A stretch of DNA of 64,000 nt, from the NCBI RefSeq assembly GCF_009882985.1, contig NZ_WTUZ01000039.1, positions 1 through 64,000 on the forward strand, read 5' to 3'. The notes under the pieces are model-generated. The model was not told the DNA's origin. It ran no database searches and saw only the letters and a program-made list of their open reading frames with translations. The stretch is from Paenibacillus silvestris (GTDB lineage Bacteria; Bacillota; Bacilli; Paenibacillales; NBRC-103111). The translations under genes were made by a program, and so were the position numbers. Below, piece by piece: positions 7,055 to 14,959 of this stretch. Position 1 is the first letter of the stretch. Each line of letters opens with the position of its first letter.

Positions 7055-7650
7055 ATGGGGAAAGTTAGTGCAGTAATAAAAGATTCATATTTTAAGCAGC
7101 CCTCTTGGTTATCAAATGTTGAATACAGGGAAACAAATTATCTTTCAAGATCTTCTACTTCAGAAGATGCCGTTCTATTTTTTACGTTACTATGCGGGTA
7201 TAACAACATAGATGTGGATAGAGAGCCTACTGAGGTATTAAATGAGTTGATAACCATTGATGAAGTAGCAATAAGTGGTGGCATAGCCTTTGAAGATGAA
7301 GAAGAAGCGATTCTTCCGAGTTGTTGCTGTGGGCTTGAGAATTGGAGAGAAGTACTTGAAGCGGTCTTAAGTAAAAAGGATGTATGGCTTGGTCATGATC
7401 CATTCCCGACTTTGGAATACATAAATGATTCGGTAAGAGTTTGGTCTGACGATTATTCAGGCACGATGAGAAAAGATTTATCGCAGCAAGAATCCGAAAT
7501 GACTTAATTAATAAACTAGAAGCTGTCGAGACGGATTTGTTGGAGTTTTTTAAGTATTCGTTTGAAAAGGTACTCTGTATGGTCGATGATGATCAAAAAG
7601 AAATGTTATTTTTGAAATACTGTAAGTGGTTCAATCTGGTGGTAAGTTAA
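7055..7650 (+). pseudogene. Unknown cytosolic protein, frameshifted near the C-terminus
   Basis: The gene starts at ATG 7055 after AGGAG (7041-7045). The first frame ends at 7507. A second frame, open from before 7465 to TAA at 7650, reads RFIAARIRNDLINKLEAVE and later FFKYSFEKVLCMVDDDQKE, which looks like the natural end. Adding one A to the run at 7471-7474 joins both into about 197 residues. The middle part (FEDEEEAILPSCCCGLENW, then WLGHDPFPTLEYINDSVRVW) resembles small immunity-type or SMI1-like orphan proteins only in general character, so no function is claimed. Confidence 0.6.
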
Positions 7651-7667
7651 GTTCGCTGCTGAGTCTG

Positions 7668-7745
7668 ACTGAACTAACGGGACACGATAGTTGAACAAAC
7701 CAAGGAGCAGTTTTCCATCGGCAACTGCTACATTTAAGCAAAAGA
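7668..7745 (+). repeat. Cassette repeat R1, full copy
   Basis: Core AACTAACGGGACACGATAG then TTGAACAA at 7672-7698, a 7-bp stem AGCAGTT (7706-7712)/AACTGCT (7723-7729), and a diverged tail (TTAAGCAAAAGACAGAAT). It begins 20 bases after the extended stop codon. Confidence 0.7.
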
Positions 7746-7810
7746 CAGAATATTTCCAATATATGGTGCAATAAATTAGCTAATAAAAGGTGAATTAGGA
7801 GGGGGTTGCT

Positions 7811-7996
7811 TTGATTAAGAATAAATTGAAAAGGTCCTCACGTGATAAATCGTTGCAAGGAGTCTGCGGAGGTATTGCAGAATTCTTTGGAATTTCCTCA
7901 TTTGCTATTAGATTAATCTTCATTTTAACAATTCCGGCCTCCTTCATTATCTACATCATCTTGACTAATAGTCTTGATGAAAATACAACTTTATAA
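7811..7996 (+). CDS. PspC domain protein
   Basis: This 61-residue protein is nearly all PspC domain: KLKRSSRDKSLQGVCGGIAE, then FFGISSFAIRLIFILTI and IIYIIL, with one membrane segment. PspC proteins sit in the inner membrane and take part in envelope-stress sensing in some bacteria; in Firmicutes many are short stand-alone forms of unknown role. The start is TTG at 7811 behind AGGAGGGGG (7798-7806). The protein ends soon after the membrane segment, slightly shorter than usual, so its C-terminal tail may be trimmed. It is one cassette between R1 copies. Confidence 0.8.
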   Translation: MIKNKLKRSSRDKSLQGVCGGIAEFFGISSFAIRLIFILTIPASFIIYIILTNSLDENTTL

Positions 7997-8043
7997 ACCG
8001 ACATTTTATTGAATGCATTAATGGCTAAAGGAAGTTAAAACAG

Positions 8044-8073
8044 AGTTAAACTAACGGGTAACGATAGTGTTGC
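8044..8073 (+). repeat. Cassette repeat R1, core only
   Basis: AACTAACGGGTAACGATAG is the closest match to the consensus core. It has no hairpin or tail. The next open frame begins at once (ATG 8075). Confidence 0.7.
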
Positions 8074-8074
8074 T

Positions 8075-8284
8075 ATGGGGCTTACTATTGATGATGCGGA
8101 ATTTTTACATGCAGCTCTAGGAAGATTGCTAAAAAGATTTAAAAATGAAGAAGTATTCGATATTTTGAGAGGAATGGTGTCTTGTGAAGGCCATTGTATA
8201 CAGATGCTTAATACCGTCTTGTGGCAAAGAATTCATGCTATTCGACGATACTGCTACTTGTTGTATAAAATGTGGTTACAATAA
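8075..8284 (+). CDS. Doubtful small protein or broken gene
   Basis: The first 35 residues (MGLTIDDAEFLHAALGRLLK and RFKNEEVFDIL) look like real protein, while the rest (LWQRIHAIRRYCYLLYKMWL) does not and overlaps a zinc-ribbon reading frame in another phase. No ribosome site precedes ATG 8075. It could be the N-terminal part of a gene whose continuation is the zinc-ribbon frame at 8184, joined by a lost frameshift, or the two may be separate. Confidence 0.3.
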   Translation: MGLTIDDAEFLHAALGRLLKRFKNEEVFDILRGMVSCEGHCIQMLNTVLWQRIHAIRRYCYLLYKMWLQ

Positions 8285-8357
8285 GTTGGAAGTAGTTAAT
8301 GAAAGAAAAAATTTATCAATAATGGATAACGATCTTAAAACGATAATTCTTGAGTAA
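8184..8357 (+). CDS. Small Cys-rich zinc-ribbon-like protein
   Basis: Starting at GTG 8184 (GAGAGGAA at 8167-8174 upstream), 57 residues read MKAIVYRCLIPSCGKEF and then TATCCIKCGYNKLEVV. The paired CxxxxC and CCxxCG motifs look like a four-cysteine zinc ribbon, so a metal-binding or nucleic-acid-binding mini-protein is inferred. It overlaps the doubtful frame 8075-8284. If that frame supplies the N-terminus, the real protein would be about 90 residues with a frameshift near 8170-8184. No family name can be given. Confidence 0.45.
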   Translation: MKAIVYRCLIPSCGKEFMLFDDTATCCIKCGYNKLEVVNERKNLSIMDNDLKTIILE

Positions 8358-8369
8358 GACATTGCATGG

Positions 8370-8527
8370 TTAGTTTATATTATCTTTTCGTTTTCCCAGA
8401 TTAGAAAAGATATCCAAAAAGAACTCACAGTATTTGGTATCCCCCATAACGAAAACATCATAGGTGTACGTGTGATCATTTTTTAAATTAAAAGAAAACG
8501 AGCTAGATCTTTTCGAACATCCTTTTA
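8370..8527 (-). pseudogene. Minus-strand gene remnant
   Basis: On the minus strand an open frame of about 50 codons reads FNLKNDHTYTYDVFVMGD and KYCEFFLDIFSNLGKRKDN before a stop at 8370-8372. The composition looks like protein, but there is no start codon with a ribosome site and a stop lies directly upstream. It is probably the 3' end of a lost gene; family unknown. Confidence 0.3.
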
Positions 8528-8548
8528 ATGAAAACTAGGATTATCGCT

Positions 8549-8574
8549 CAGCTATCGGAAACTAACGTTCAAAA
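8549..8574 (+). repeat. Degenerate R1 core
   Basis: GCTATCGGAAACTAACGTTC carries both core arms in swapped, imperfect form. It lies 22 bases before the VOC gene start. Its membership of the family is uncertain. Confidence 0.35.
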
Positions 8575-8595
8575 AAGATATGGAGGGGCTTGCTT

Positions 8596-8943
8596 ATGAA
8601 TATCAGAGAAACAGGAATAATTCTGTTCTGTGAGGATTACGATTCGGCATTAAAATTTTACTCTGAAAAACTTGGCCTGAACATACGCCGGCGTGGCGAA
8701 GGTTTATCCATTTTAGATTTTGGCGGTAGTTATCTCATGATAGAAAGTAATGGTGTTGCTTCAAATAGAGAAAAAACTAGAGCAGAAAACCCCATAGTCA
8801 TTCGATTCAATGTGAATAATTTTGATTCTACTGTCTCTGAGTTAAAGGCACGAGGGGTAAAGGTTGATGTGAAAAAGTTTGACTGGGGTATTATTGGAAT
8901 TGTTATTGATCCTGAAGGTAATAGAATTGAAATAAAGGATTGA
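8596..8943 (+). CDS. VOC (glyoxalase/bleomycin-resistance) family protein
   Basis: About 115 residues from ATG 8596, chosen over TTG 8590 because GGAGGGG (8582-8588) lies 7 bases before the ATG. The protein shows one VOC repeat pair: RETGIILFCEDYDSALKFYS at the start and IDPEGNRIEI at the end, with the expected C-terminal metal-ligand Glu. Related proteins are glyoxalase I, ring-cleaving dioxygenases and antibiotic-binding proteins; which applies cannot be told. One domain per chain implies a dimer. A repeat core follows 22 bases after the stop. Confidence 0.8.
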   Translation: MNIRETGIILFCEDYDSALKFYSEKLGLNIRRRGEGLSILDFGGSYLMIESNGVASNREKTRAENPIVIRFNVNNFDSTVSELKARGVKVDVKKFDWGIIGIVIDPEGNRIEIKD

Positions 8944-8962
8944 GCAGAGCTCTTATGGATAT

Positions 8963-8997
8963 GGCCTTAACCTCACGGGAACGATAGTTGACCAATC
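8963..8997 (+). repeat. Cassette repeat R1, core
   Basis: AACCTCACGGGAACGATAG followed by TTGACCAAT matches the core consensus. No clear hairpin or gene follows before the next copy at 9105. Confidence 0.6.
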
Positions 8998-9104
8998 CAG
9001 GAAGGCATGAAAAAGGTATACGGGGTTTCATAATGCTCGGAACAACACGACCTTGCTCTGCTTAGCAATGTGGAGGCTGGCCAAAATCAAACCTAACCAA
9101 GTCT

Positions 9105-9138
9105 TGATTAAATTAACGCAAAACGCTAGTTCAACAAT
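9105..9138 (+). repeat. Cassette repeat R1, last core
   Basis: AATTAACGCAAAACGCTAG followed by TTCAACAA matches the core. It is the last copy seen in the window; none was found to the right of it. Confidence 0.6.
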
Positions 9139-9150
9139 AAGTAGAACGAT

Positions 9151-9195
9151 AAAACCCTCCCAATTCTAGCAAACCTAGAATTGGGAGGTTTTTTT
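9151..9195. terminator. Bidirectional terminator
   Basis: Perfect 14-bp stem CCTCCCAATTCTAG (9156-9169)/CTAGAATTGGGAGG (9175-9188), 5-base loop, seven Ts on the plus strand and GTTTTAT on the minus strand. It closes the minus-strand MocR gene and the cassette stretch. Confidence 0.85.
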
Positions 9196-10664
9196 CAATT
9201 CGAATCGATATTATGCAGAAGCTGGCAAAGCGTTAGAATAGCCTCGTGAATTTGCGATTCAGGCAGGGTTGCAAAGCCGATTCGCAGACTGCTGCTCTCG
9301 GAATTACCTGAATAGAAGAAAGAGCCTGGGAAGAATAAAACACCTTGGCTTTCGGCCTCGACAAACAAGGCGTCCGTGTTCACACCAACAGTTGATGTCA
9401 GCCAAAAAAAGGGGCCGGCAGTCGGGAGCGTCCAGGTCCAAACGGAGGGGGCATGGCGCTTCAAAAGTTGATGTATCTCGTCACGTCTCTTTTTTAATTG
9501 GCCGCGGACCTTGTAATAATGTTCATTCATGTTCTGTTCCAACAGGTGCAGCAAAATGCGCTGGTTAAATAAAGGGGTAGATAAATCGGTCACTGCTTTT
9601 GCATGGAGTAAGCGTTGATACACAGAACCTCTTGCCGCGATGACGGATAGACGGAGTCCTGGTGCGATTGTTTTGCTAAATCCCTTCATATAGATCACAT
9701 GTCCGCTTCGATCCAAGCTAAAAAGGGAACGCGGTGGCAGATCCTCGAAGTAAAGCTCCTCCCAAGGATCATCTTCCACAATCAGGGTGTTGTAGCTCTG
9801 TGCGATTTCTAGTAAAGTCTGGCGTTTATGAATAGACATGACACTACCTGTCGGATTCTGACCCGTGGGCAGTGTGTAGATCATTTTCGGGGGATGAATG
9901 TCGCATAATTGCTGAAGAATATCGAGTCTCATGCCTGTATGGTCTGTAGGAATAGGAATCAAGGTTACACCACGAGAGCGAAAAGCATCCAAAGCTCCGG
10001 GGTATGTAGGAGATTCAACGGCGACAAGATCCCCAGGTCCAAGAAACGTTCGTGCGACGAGATCAATGGCTTGCTGGGTTCCCGTTGTTATCAACAGTTC
10101 AGATGCTGTGAGCGCAGAACTCTTGTGCTGGAACAAAGAAGCAAGCTTGATACGCAACGCTTCGTCTCCAGCGGCGGGTGCATAATCGCCAATCGACGAT
10201 CGATCGGATGAAGCCTGTTGAAGTGCCCGTTGAAAGTGTTGAATGGGTAACAGTTCTTCCGTATGTAGTTTGATCCTGTGTAGGGGGTATTTCACATCTT
10301 TGCGATTTACAGCCCCTACATGACGGAACATCGACCTTCCTAAATAGTCGGGAATTGCCAACTGCCAATCATAGGAGTTTTTTTGGTTGATATTCTTTAA
10401 AATCTCGTCTTTTTCCGAACTTGGGATTCTGACGAAAGTACCTTTGCCGTGATGTCGATACGCATATCCAGTTGCTTCTAACTTCTCGTAAGCAAGGACT
10501 GCTGTCATCAAACTAACCCGAATCGCACGGCTCAATTCTCGCACAGATGGAAGGGGATCGCCTGCTTGATACAAGCCTGAACGGATGCGCTCTGCCAAGG
10601 CCAATTGAATTTGTTCGGCCAGTGGAACACGTGATTTGCGATCTAATGAAATATGCATCTCCAT
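9195..10664 (-). CDS. MocR/GabR-type GntR transcription regulator
   Basis: This 489-residue protein joins an N-terminal GntR winged helix (residues 6-79, with PLPSVRELSRAIRVSLMTAV) to an aminotransferase-like domain. The PLP lysine is Lys331 in KGFSKTIAPGLR, and the other fold-type I landmarks are present (TLPTGQNPTG at 264-273, EDDPWEELYF). Proteins of this family sense PLP or an amine and control nearby genes. It diverges from the EamA transporter gene, with about 106 bases between the starts, which makes that transporter the likely target. Length and motifs are normal for the family. Confidence 0.9.
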   Translation of the reverse strand: MEMHISLDRKSRVPLAEQIQLALAERIRSGLYQAGDPLPSVRELSRAIRVSLMTAVLAYEKLEATGYAYRHHGKGTFVRIPSSEKDEILKNINQKNSYDWQLAIPDYLGRSMFRHVGAVNRKDVKYPLHRIKLHTEELLPIQHFQRALQQASSDRSSIGDYAPAAGDEALRIKLASLFQHKSSALTASELLITTGTQQAIDLVARTFLGPGDLVAVESPTYPGALDAFRSRGVTLIPIPTDHTGMRLDILQQLCDIHPPKMIYTLPTGQNPTGSVMSIHKRQTLLEIAQSYNTLIVEDDPWEELYFEDLPPRSLFSLDRSGHVIYMKGFSKTIAPGLRLSVIAARGSVYQRLLHAKAVTDLSTPLFNQRILLHLLEQNMNEHYYKVRGQLKKRRDEIHQLLKRHAPSVWTWTLPTAGPFFWLTSTVGVNTDALFVEAESQGVLFFPGSFFYSGNSESSSLRIGFATLPESQIHEAILTLCQLLHNIDSN

Positions 10665-10770
10665 CCCTCACTCCTTCCTGCCAACTGTTATAACATGTCG
10701 TTTACTGTTCTAGCAAGTGTATGTTTTGATAGTGGTGAATCTAAGACCTACAGGATGGGAGCAAATAAAG

Positions 10771-11687
10771 ATGATGATCGCGTACTTGGCTATGTGTTTG
10801 ATTTTCGGGACGACTTTTCTGTCGATCAAGATTGGAATTGAAGGAGGAATGCCTCCATTTTTCTTTGCAAGTGCTCGTTTTTTCCTCGCAGGGGTCATTA
10901 TTTTATTTTACTCGGGGGAGCCAAATCACTCAAACAATTGACCCGGCAACAAGTGAAAGAGATCGCTCTCGGAGGTTTAGGGTTGACAGGAATTCAGTTT
11001 GGGGCTGTGTATTGGGCAGAACAGTACTTGTCTTCTGGAACAGTGGCGATATTGGCAGGCACGAGCCCGATCTTTACAACCTTGCTGGCCATGTGGTCGG
11101 GTCAAAAGAAAAGAAGTCTACATCTTATGATCGGAATTGTACTTGGCTTTTTGGGCACGTACTTGGTCGCAACAGGTACTAGCCATGAGACGTCAAATGG
11201 TGGACAGAAACTAGCTTATGTGGGAATCGCATTGGTTTTGTGCGTGAAGTTTATATATGCGCTTGCACTGACTCGATTTCAAAAACATACCCGCGCTGTA
11301 CCTTCCATGACCAGTAATGGTTTGCAGATGGTAATAGGTGGTTTGTTTTTACTGTTGCTCTCTCTCTGCTTTGAGCATGTGACTCCAAGTAAGTATTCCC
11401 CAGCAGCTTTCGGGGCACTCGTGTACTTGATCATTTTTGGTTCTGTAGTAGGCTATTCCATTTTTTATTGGCTGCTTCGTGTCACGAACGCCGTCTTTCC
11501 TACTACTTTTACGTTTGTTTCACCAGTGATCGCGATGTATGTAGGAGTGCTGTTCATGAACGAAGAACTCACTCTTGCGATGGAAATAGGGGCGGGTAGT
11601 GTCATTTCCAGTGTAGTGTTCTTGAATTGGGGGCTGCGGAAAAAATCCAAACGCCAGCAAATTGATATGATCAAGAGTGCTAGATAA
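10771..11687 (+). pseudogene. EamA/DMT-family transporter, frameshifted in a G-run
   Basis: From ATG 10771 (upstream GGATGGGAG) the frame encodes the first two membrane segments, LAMCLIFGTTFLSIKIG and FFFASARFFLAGVIIL, then runs into a stop near 10941. A second frame from about 10918 carries KSLKQLTRQQVKEIALGGLG and eight more segments to 11687. One more G in the run 10914-10918 restores a 305-residue, ten-segment drug/metabolite transporter. If the shift is real the transporter is dead; a G-run also allows slippage or a read error. It lies opposite the MocR gene, a common pairing for exporters of amines or amino acids. Confidence 0.75.
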
Positions 11688-11703
11688 AAGAGGGGATGTA
11701 AGT

Positions 11704-12723
11704 ATGTATCAAGGAAAGTTACGAAAAATGACCCTAATATTGTTAGCTTTATACACCGTATTGATCTTTTATTTTTTGTATATAGGCTTCGGCAGATCTC
11801 TTCAAGATACTAGCATGCGGTATAGTCTAATACCTGATGGGATTCCACTACACTTTCCAAGGGGTGATTTCCAATTGGAAGACCCATTTTTGTTTTTTGA
11901 GATGGGCAACTTTGTAGGATTTATACCTTTTGGGATTGTCATCCCTCTTCTGTTTCGTTGCAACTTCATTCGATTCATAGCCTTATTTATTCTCTCTATT
12001 ACGTTTCTTGAAATCTTACAAATGCTTTCTCACTTAGGATCCCTTGATATTGACGATATCATCCTGAATACGTTAGGGGCAGCGGTAGGATTCTGTGCGC
12101 AACGGTTAGTGCGCCGCGATCGAGATAAATTTAAAGGGATCTGTCGAATCATCTTAACAGCCATTGTACTTTCCGTTGGCGTCTATGCCAGTGTTGGTGG
12201 CATCAATCATTATTTGGAAAATGGAGGCGGCGAAGCCGTAGCCCTGAGTGAACTTACATTAAAGGAGGGGGAAATCCTGTGGGATGAAACCCTCTTAAGT
12301 TTTACAGCAGCCGAGCAAAAGGTTGAGCCTCAAATCAATATGTACAGTAGAAAAAATAAAAGAAATAACGAGTTTACGTATCTTTTAAATGGTAAATATA
12401 CAAAAATAGCAGGCAATGTCGCAATACCAGATGATGTGGCAAGCAAAGGGATGAGTATCATCAGATTTATCGCAGATGGCGCAAGTATTTATTCATTTAA
12501 TTTTTCAGCTACGAGTGGATCGAATGGTCAAATACCTTTTGAAATCCCCTTAAACGGAGTAAAAGAACTTACCATTGAGTTCATTAACGATTATTCAAAT
12601 CCGATTACAAATGCCGTGATGTGGGACGTTACTGTTACAGAAGTCAATTCAGGACAAAGGATTATTAACAGTATGAAAAAAAATAAGATTACTGTTCTAA
12701 CAAATGATCCAGCAAGGCAATGA
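11704..12723 (+). CDS. VanZ-like membrane protein with NPCBM-like domain
   Basis: Start ATG 11704 follows AGAGGGG at 11690-11696, so the earlier in-frame start at 11677 inside the previous gene is not used. The 339-residue protein has VanZ-type membrane segments: one at about residues 8-30, then NFVGFIPFGIVIPLLF, SITFLEILQML and DDIILNTLGAAVGF, plus one near 150-170. An outside domain follows, with KYTKIAGNVAIPDD and IRFIADGASIYSFN, which fits NPCBM-type carbohydrate-binding modules. VanZ proteins are linked to glycopeptide tolerance in some bacteria. The fusion suggests an envelope-sugar-binding role, by inference. Confidence 0.7.
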   Translation: MYQGKLRKMTLILLALYTVLIFYFLYIGFGRSLQDTSMRYSLIPDGIPLHFPRGDFQLEDPFLFFEMGNFVGFIPFGIVIPLLFRCNFIRFIALFILSITFLEILQMLSHLGSLDIDDIILNTLGAAVGFCAQRLVRRDRDKFKGICRIILTAIVLSVGVYASVGGINHYLENGGGEAVALSELTLKEGEILWDETLLSFTAAEQKVEPQINMYSRKNKRNNEFTYLLNGKYTKIAGNVAIPDDVASKGMSIIRFIADGASIYSFNFSATSGSNGQIPFEIPLNGVKELTIEFINDYSNPITNAVMWDVTVTEVNSGQRIINSMKKNKITVLTNDPARQ

Positions 12724-12777
12724 AAGTGGCTGCTGTTACTTGAGACTTTGCGTTACTGGCCCGTCTAATCACAATGA

Positions 12778-12814
12778 GGCGAGCCTCTCCCGTTATATGG
12801 GGAAAGCGCTCGCC
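12778..12814. terminator. Hairpin between converging genes
   Basis: GGCGAGC (12778-12784) pairs with GCTCGCC (12808-12814), with inner CTCCC/GGGGA pairing. No T-run on either side, so termination is uncertain. It sits between the VanZ gene and the converging SDR gene. Confidence 0.4.
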
Positions 12815-12844
12815 GCATCAATACGTTATCTATTAACTATCTTA

Positions 12845-13606
12845 TTACCAAGGCAGTTCTGTATCCATATGATAGAACTTGCCTGTCGGTCCGTCCGAAG
12901 GTAAAGTGGCAAGCATCACGCTTGTTTTACCGCCATCTTCTAGATCCATATCAGCGTATTTACCGCCCATTGGTGTCTTGACCCAACCTGGGTAAGCCGA
13001 ATTCACTTTGATTGGTGTATCCTTAAGCTCATGTGCAAGATGAGTCGTAAAAGTATTCATTGCTGCCTTCGAGGCATCGTAAGCAAGAAGCTTGACATCG
13101 TAAATTTGAGCAGAGGGATTGGCATGTAGCGTATTCGATCCAAGCGCACTGGATACATTAACAATTCTTCCGGCAGGCGCTTTGCGAATCAGCGGCAGAA
13201 GTAACTGAGTTAATTCAACCATGCTGAAGAAATTGGCATCGAAGGTTTCACGCATAACGGCCGGCGAAACGGTACTTGTTTCATTAATGGGCGCAAGATC
13301 TTCAATCTCTATCTGTATCCCAGCATTATTAATTAACATATCGAGCTTACCGTAACGCTGTTCAAAGAAATTGTAGGCAGCTTGATGGTCTTCGGCTAGA
13401 TTCATGTCCAATTTGATACTCTCCGCTTGGATTCCCAGCGTACGGAGTGTATCCGCAGCAACCTTCCCTTTCTCCAAATCGCGTGATCCAATAACGACAG
13501 TGGCGCCAAGCTTACCTAATTGACGTGCCGTTTCCAATCCAATACCACGATTTCCTCCAGTTATCAAAGCAACCTTGCCGTCCATATTGCTCGGGTTTGT
13601 AGTCAT
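12845..13606 (-). CDS. Short-chain dehydrogenase/reductase
   Basis: A 253-residue classical SDR. It has the NAD(P)-binding TGGNRGIG at residues 16-23, NNAG at 93-96, the catalytic Ser near 152-153 and the YxxxK pair Tyr176/Lys180. Arg41 after the second beta strand (GSRD) suggests NADP preference. It ends shortly after KFYHMDTELPW, which is usual for carbonyl-reductase-like SDRs. An ATG with upstream AAAGGAGA supports the start. The gene is divergent from the aldo/keto reductase, and both may share control from the gap between them. Substrate unknown. Confidence 0.85.
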   Translation of the reverse strand: MTTNPSNMDGKVALITGGNRGIGLETARQLGKLGATVVIGSRDLEKGKVAADTLRTLGIQAESIKLDMNLAEDHQAAYNFFEQRYGKLDMLINNAGIQIEIEDLAPINETSTVSPAVMRETFDANFFSMVELTQLLLPLIRKAPAGRIVNVSSALGSNTLHANPSAQIYDVKLLAYDASKAAMNTFTTHLAHELKDTPIKVNSAYPGWVKTPMGGKYADMDLEDGGKTSVMLATLPSDGPTGKFYHMDTELPW

Positions 13607-14008
13607 TTTTAAATTCTCCTTTAAGATTTATTATATATAGCCCTTCGACCTAGCCTAGATGTCTATCGAGAACGATCATTCTTATTTATTCAAAAAAATT
13701 TATCCTAGGATTGCTAAAGTTGTATTAATAGGCATTACAGCTTATCTTTGTTTCTCGGCCTGTTCATTCTCACGTCCTTTTGTAACCCTAGGTTCTGTCC
13801 GCAAACCTATAATACCATTTTGAGAACGATCGGTAAAGAATTAATTTAAACCTGAAACGGCGTCATCATTATAATAGATCAATCAATGAGTTTACTTACT
13901 ATACTCTCGTTAAGTATGTAAATAAAATTTCAGTACTTTTAAAAGAATACCGAGTGCTTTATCATTAGGTAGTCAAGATGCTAGAACAAAATGGAGGGAA
14001 TGAAGTAC
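13607..14008. promoter_or_regulatory. Divergent intergenic region, possible operator
   Basis: About 400 bases without a gene separate the SDR and aldo/keto reductase starts. An imperfect inverted repeat, TTTACTTACTATACT (13891-13905) against AGTATGTAAATAAA (13913-13926), resembles operators of HxlR/YodB-type redox repressors. No such repressor gene is in the window. Two further small palindromes (AACGATC near 13671 and 13824) are of unknown use. Confidence 0.35.
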
Positions 14009-14947
14009 ATGAGATACCGAAAATTAGGCAAATCGGGACTAAAGGTTAGTGAGATTAGCTTAGGCAGTTGGCTTACATACGGTGGTTATGTCGAAAAGAA
14101 AAATGCAGTAGATTCGATTCACAAAGCGTACGATCTGGGTATCAATTTTTTTGATACAGCTAACGTGTATGAACGTGGAGAAGCCGAGAAAGTGGTAGGA
14201 GAGGCTCTCAACACTTACTCCCGCGATTCCTATGTTCTTGCTACCAAAGTGTTTTGGCCAATGGGTTCTGGTCCCAATGACAGGGGATTGTCCCGTAAGC
14301 ATGTGTTCGAGCAATTACATGCCAGCCTTAAGCGTTTGAATACGGATTATGTAGATATCTATTATTGTCACCGTTTTGATCCTGAAACTCCTGTAGAGGA
14401 AACCCTTCGAACCATCGATGATATGGTGAGACAAGGCAAAATTTTGTATGCCGGAGTCAGCGAATGGACTGCTGTACAAATGGCAGAAGCTCTTGCAGTA
14501 GCTGATAAATATTTGCTTGATCGTATTGTCGTCAATCAACCGGTTTATAACATGTTCAACCGTTATATTGAAAAAGAAGTGATTCCACTCGGCGAACAAA
14601 AAGGCATCGGCCAAGTCGTTTTCTCACCACTCGCTCAGGGTCTTCTTAGCGGGAAGTACACATCGATCTCGGACATTCCTGCAGACAGCCGTGCCGCTAA
14701 ACTCGAAGGCATGCGGAACGGGATCACGGAAGAGAAGATTGCCAAAGTCGGACAGCTCGATGGTATCGCTAAGGAGCTGGGAATCTCTGTAGCTCAACTA
14801 GCATTAGCTTGGATTTTGAGACAGCCTAATGTTGCTAGTGCGCTAGTGGGTGCAAGCCGTCCAGAGCAGGTAGAGGAAAATGCGAAGGCATCCGGTATCG
14901 AGCTCTCATCGGATGTAATCGATAAAATCGAATCCATATTGGCATAA
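14009..14947 (+). CDS. Aldo/keto reductase (Kv-beta/YghZ-like)
   Basis: From ATG 14009, 10 bases after GGAGGG (13993-13998), the protein is 312 residues of TIM barrel. The catalytic tetrad is complete: Asp49 and Tyr54 (FFDTANVYERG), Lys80 (LATK) and His121 (YYCHRFD). NADP-binding signs follow near residue 210 (SPLAQGLLSGKY) and 270 (ALVGASRPEQVEEN). Sequence features place it with the voltage-gated-channel beta-subunit-like AKRs, which reduce aldehydes such as methylglyoxal. Earlier ATGs at 13991 and 14000 overlap the ribosome site. A terminator follows. Confidence 0.85.
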   Translation: MRYRKLGKSGLKVSEISLGSWLTYGGYVEKKNAVDSIHKAYDLGINFFDTANVYERGEAEKVVGEALNTYSRDSYVLATKVFWPMGSGPNDRGLSRKHVFEQLHASLKRLNTDYVDIYYCHRFDPETPVEETLRTIDDMVRQGKILYAGVSEWTAVQMAEALAVADKYLLDRIVVNQPVYNMFNRYIEKEVIPLGEQKGIGQVVFSPLAQGLLSGKYTSISDIPADSRAAKLEGMRNGITEEKIAKVGQLDGIAKELGISVAQLALAWILRQPNVASALVGASRPEQVEENAKASGIELSSDVIDKIESILA

Positions 14948-14959
14948 GAAATGTTGGAA

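Noticed and set aside
650-9138. Classic integron attC sites
   Set aside because: Core lacks RYYYAAC/GTTRRRY boxes in the right layout, arms of core and tail are direct rather than inverted, and no IntI gene is in the window.
9269-10211. Several frames of about 100 codons opposite the MocR gene
   Set aside because: They are antisense to a gene with full domain evidence and have basic, Cys-rich nonsense sequence.
12704-12904. 66-codon frame between the VanZ and SDR genes
   Set aside because: It overlaps both genes and lacks a ribosome site.
13607-14008. Riboswitch or attenuator in the long divergent gap
   Set aside because: No conserved riboswitch core or terminator-antiterminator pair could be made out; only an operator-like repeat is visible.
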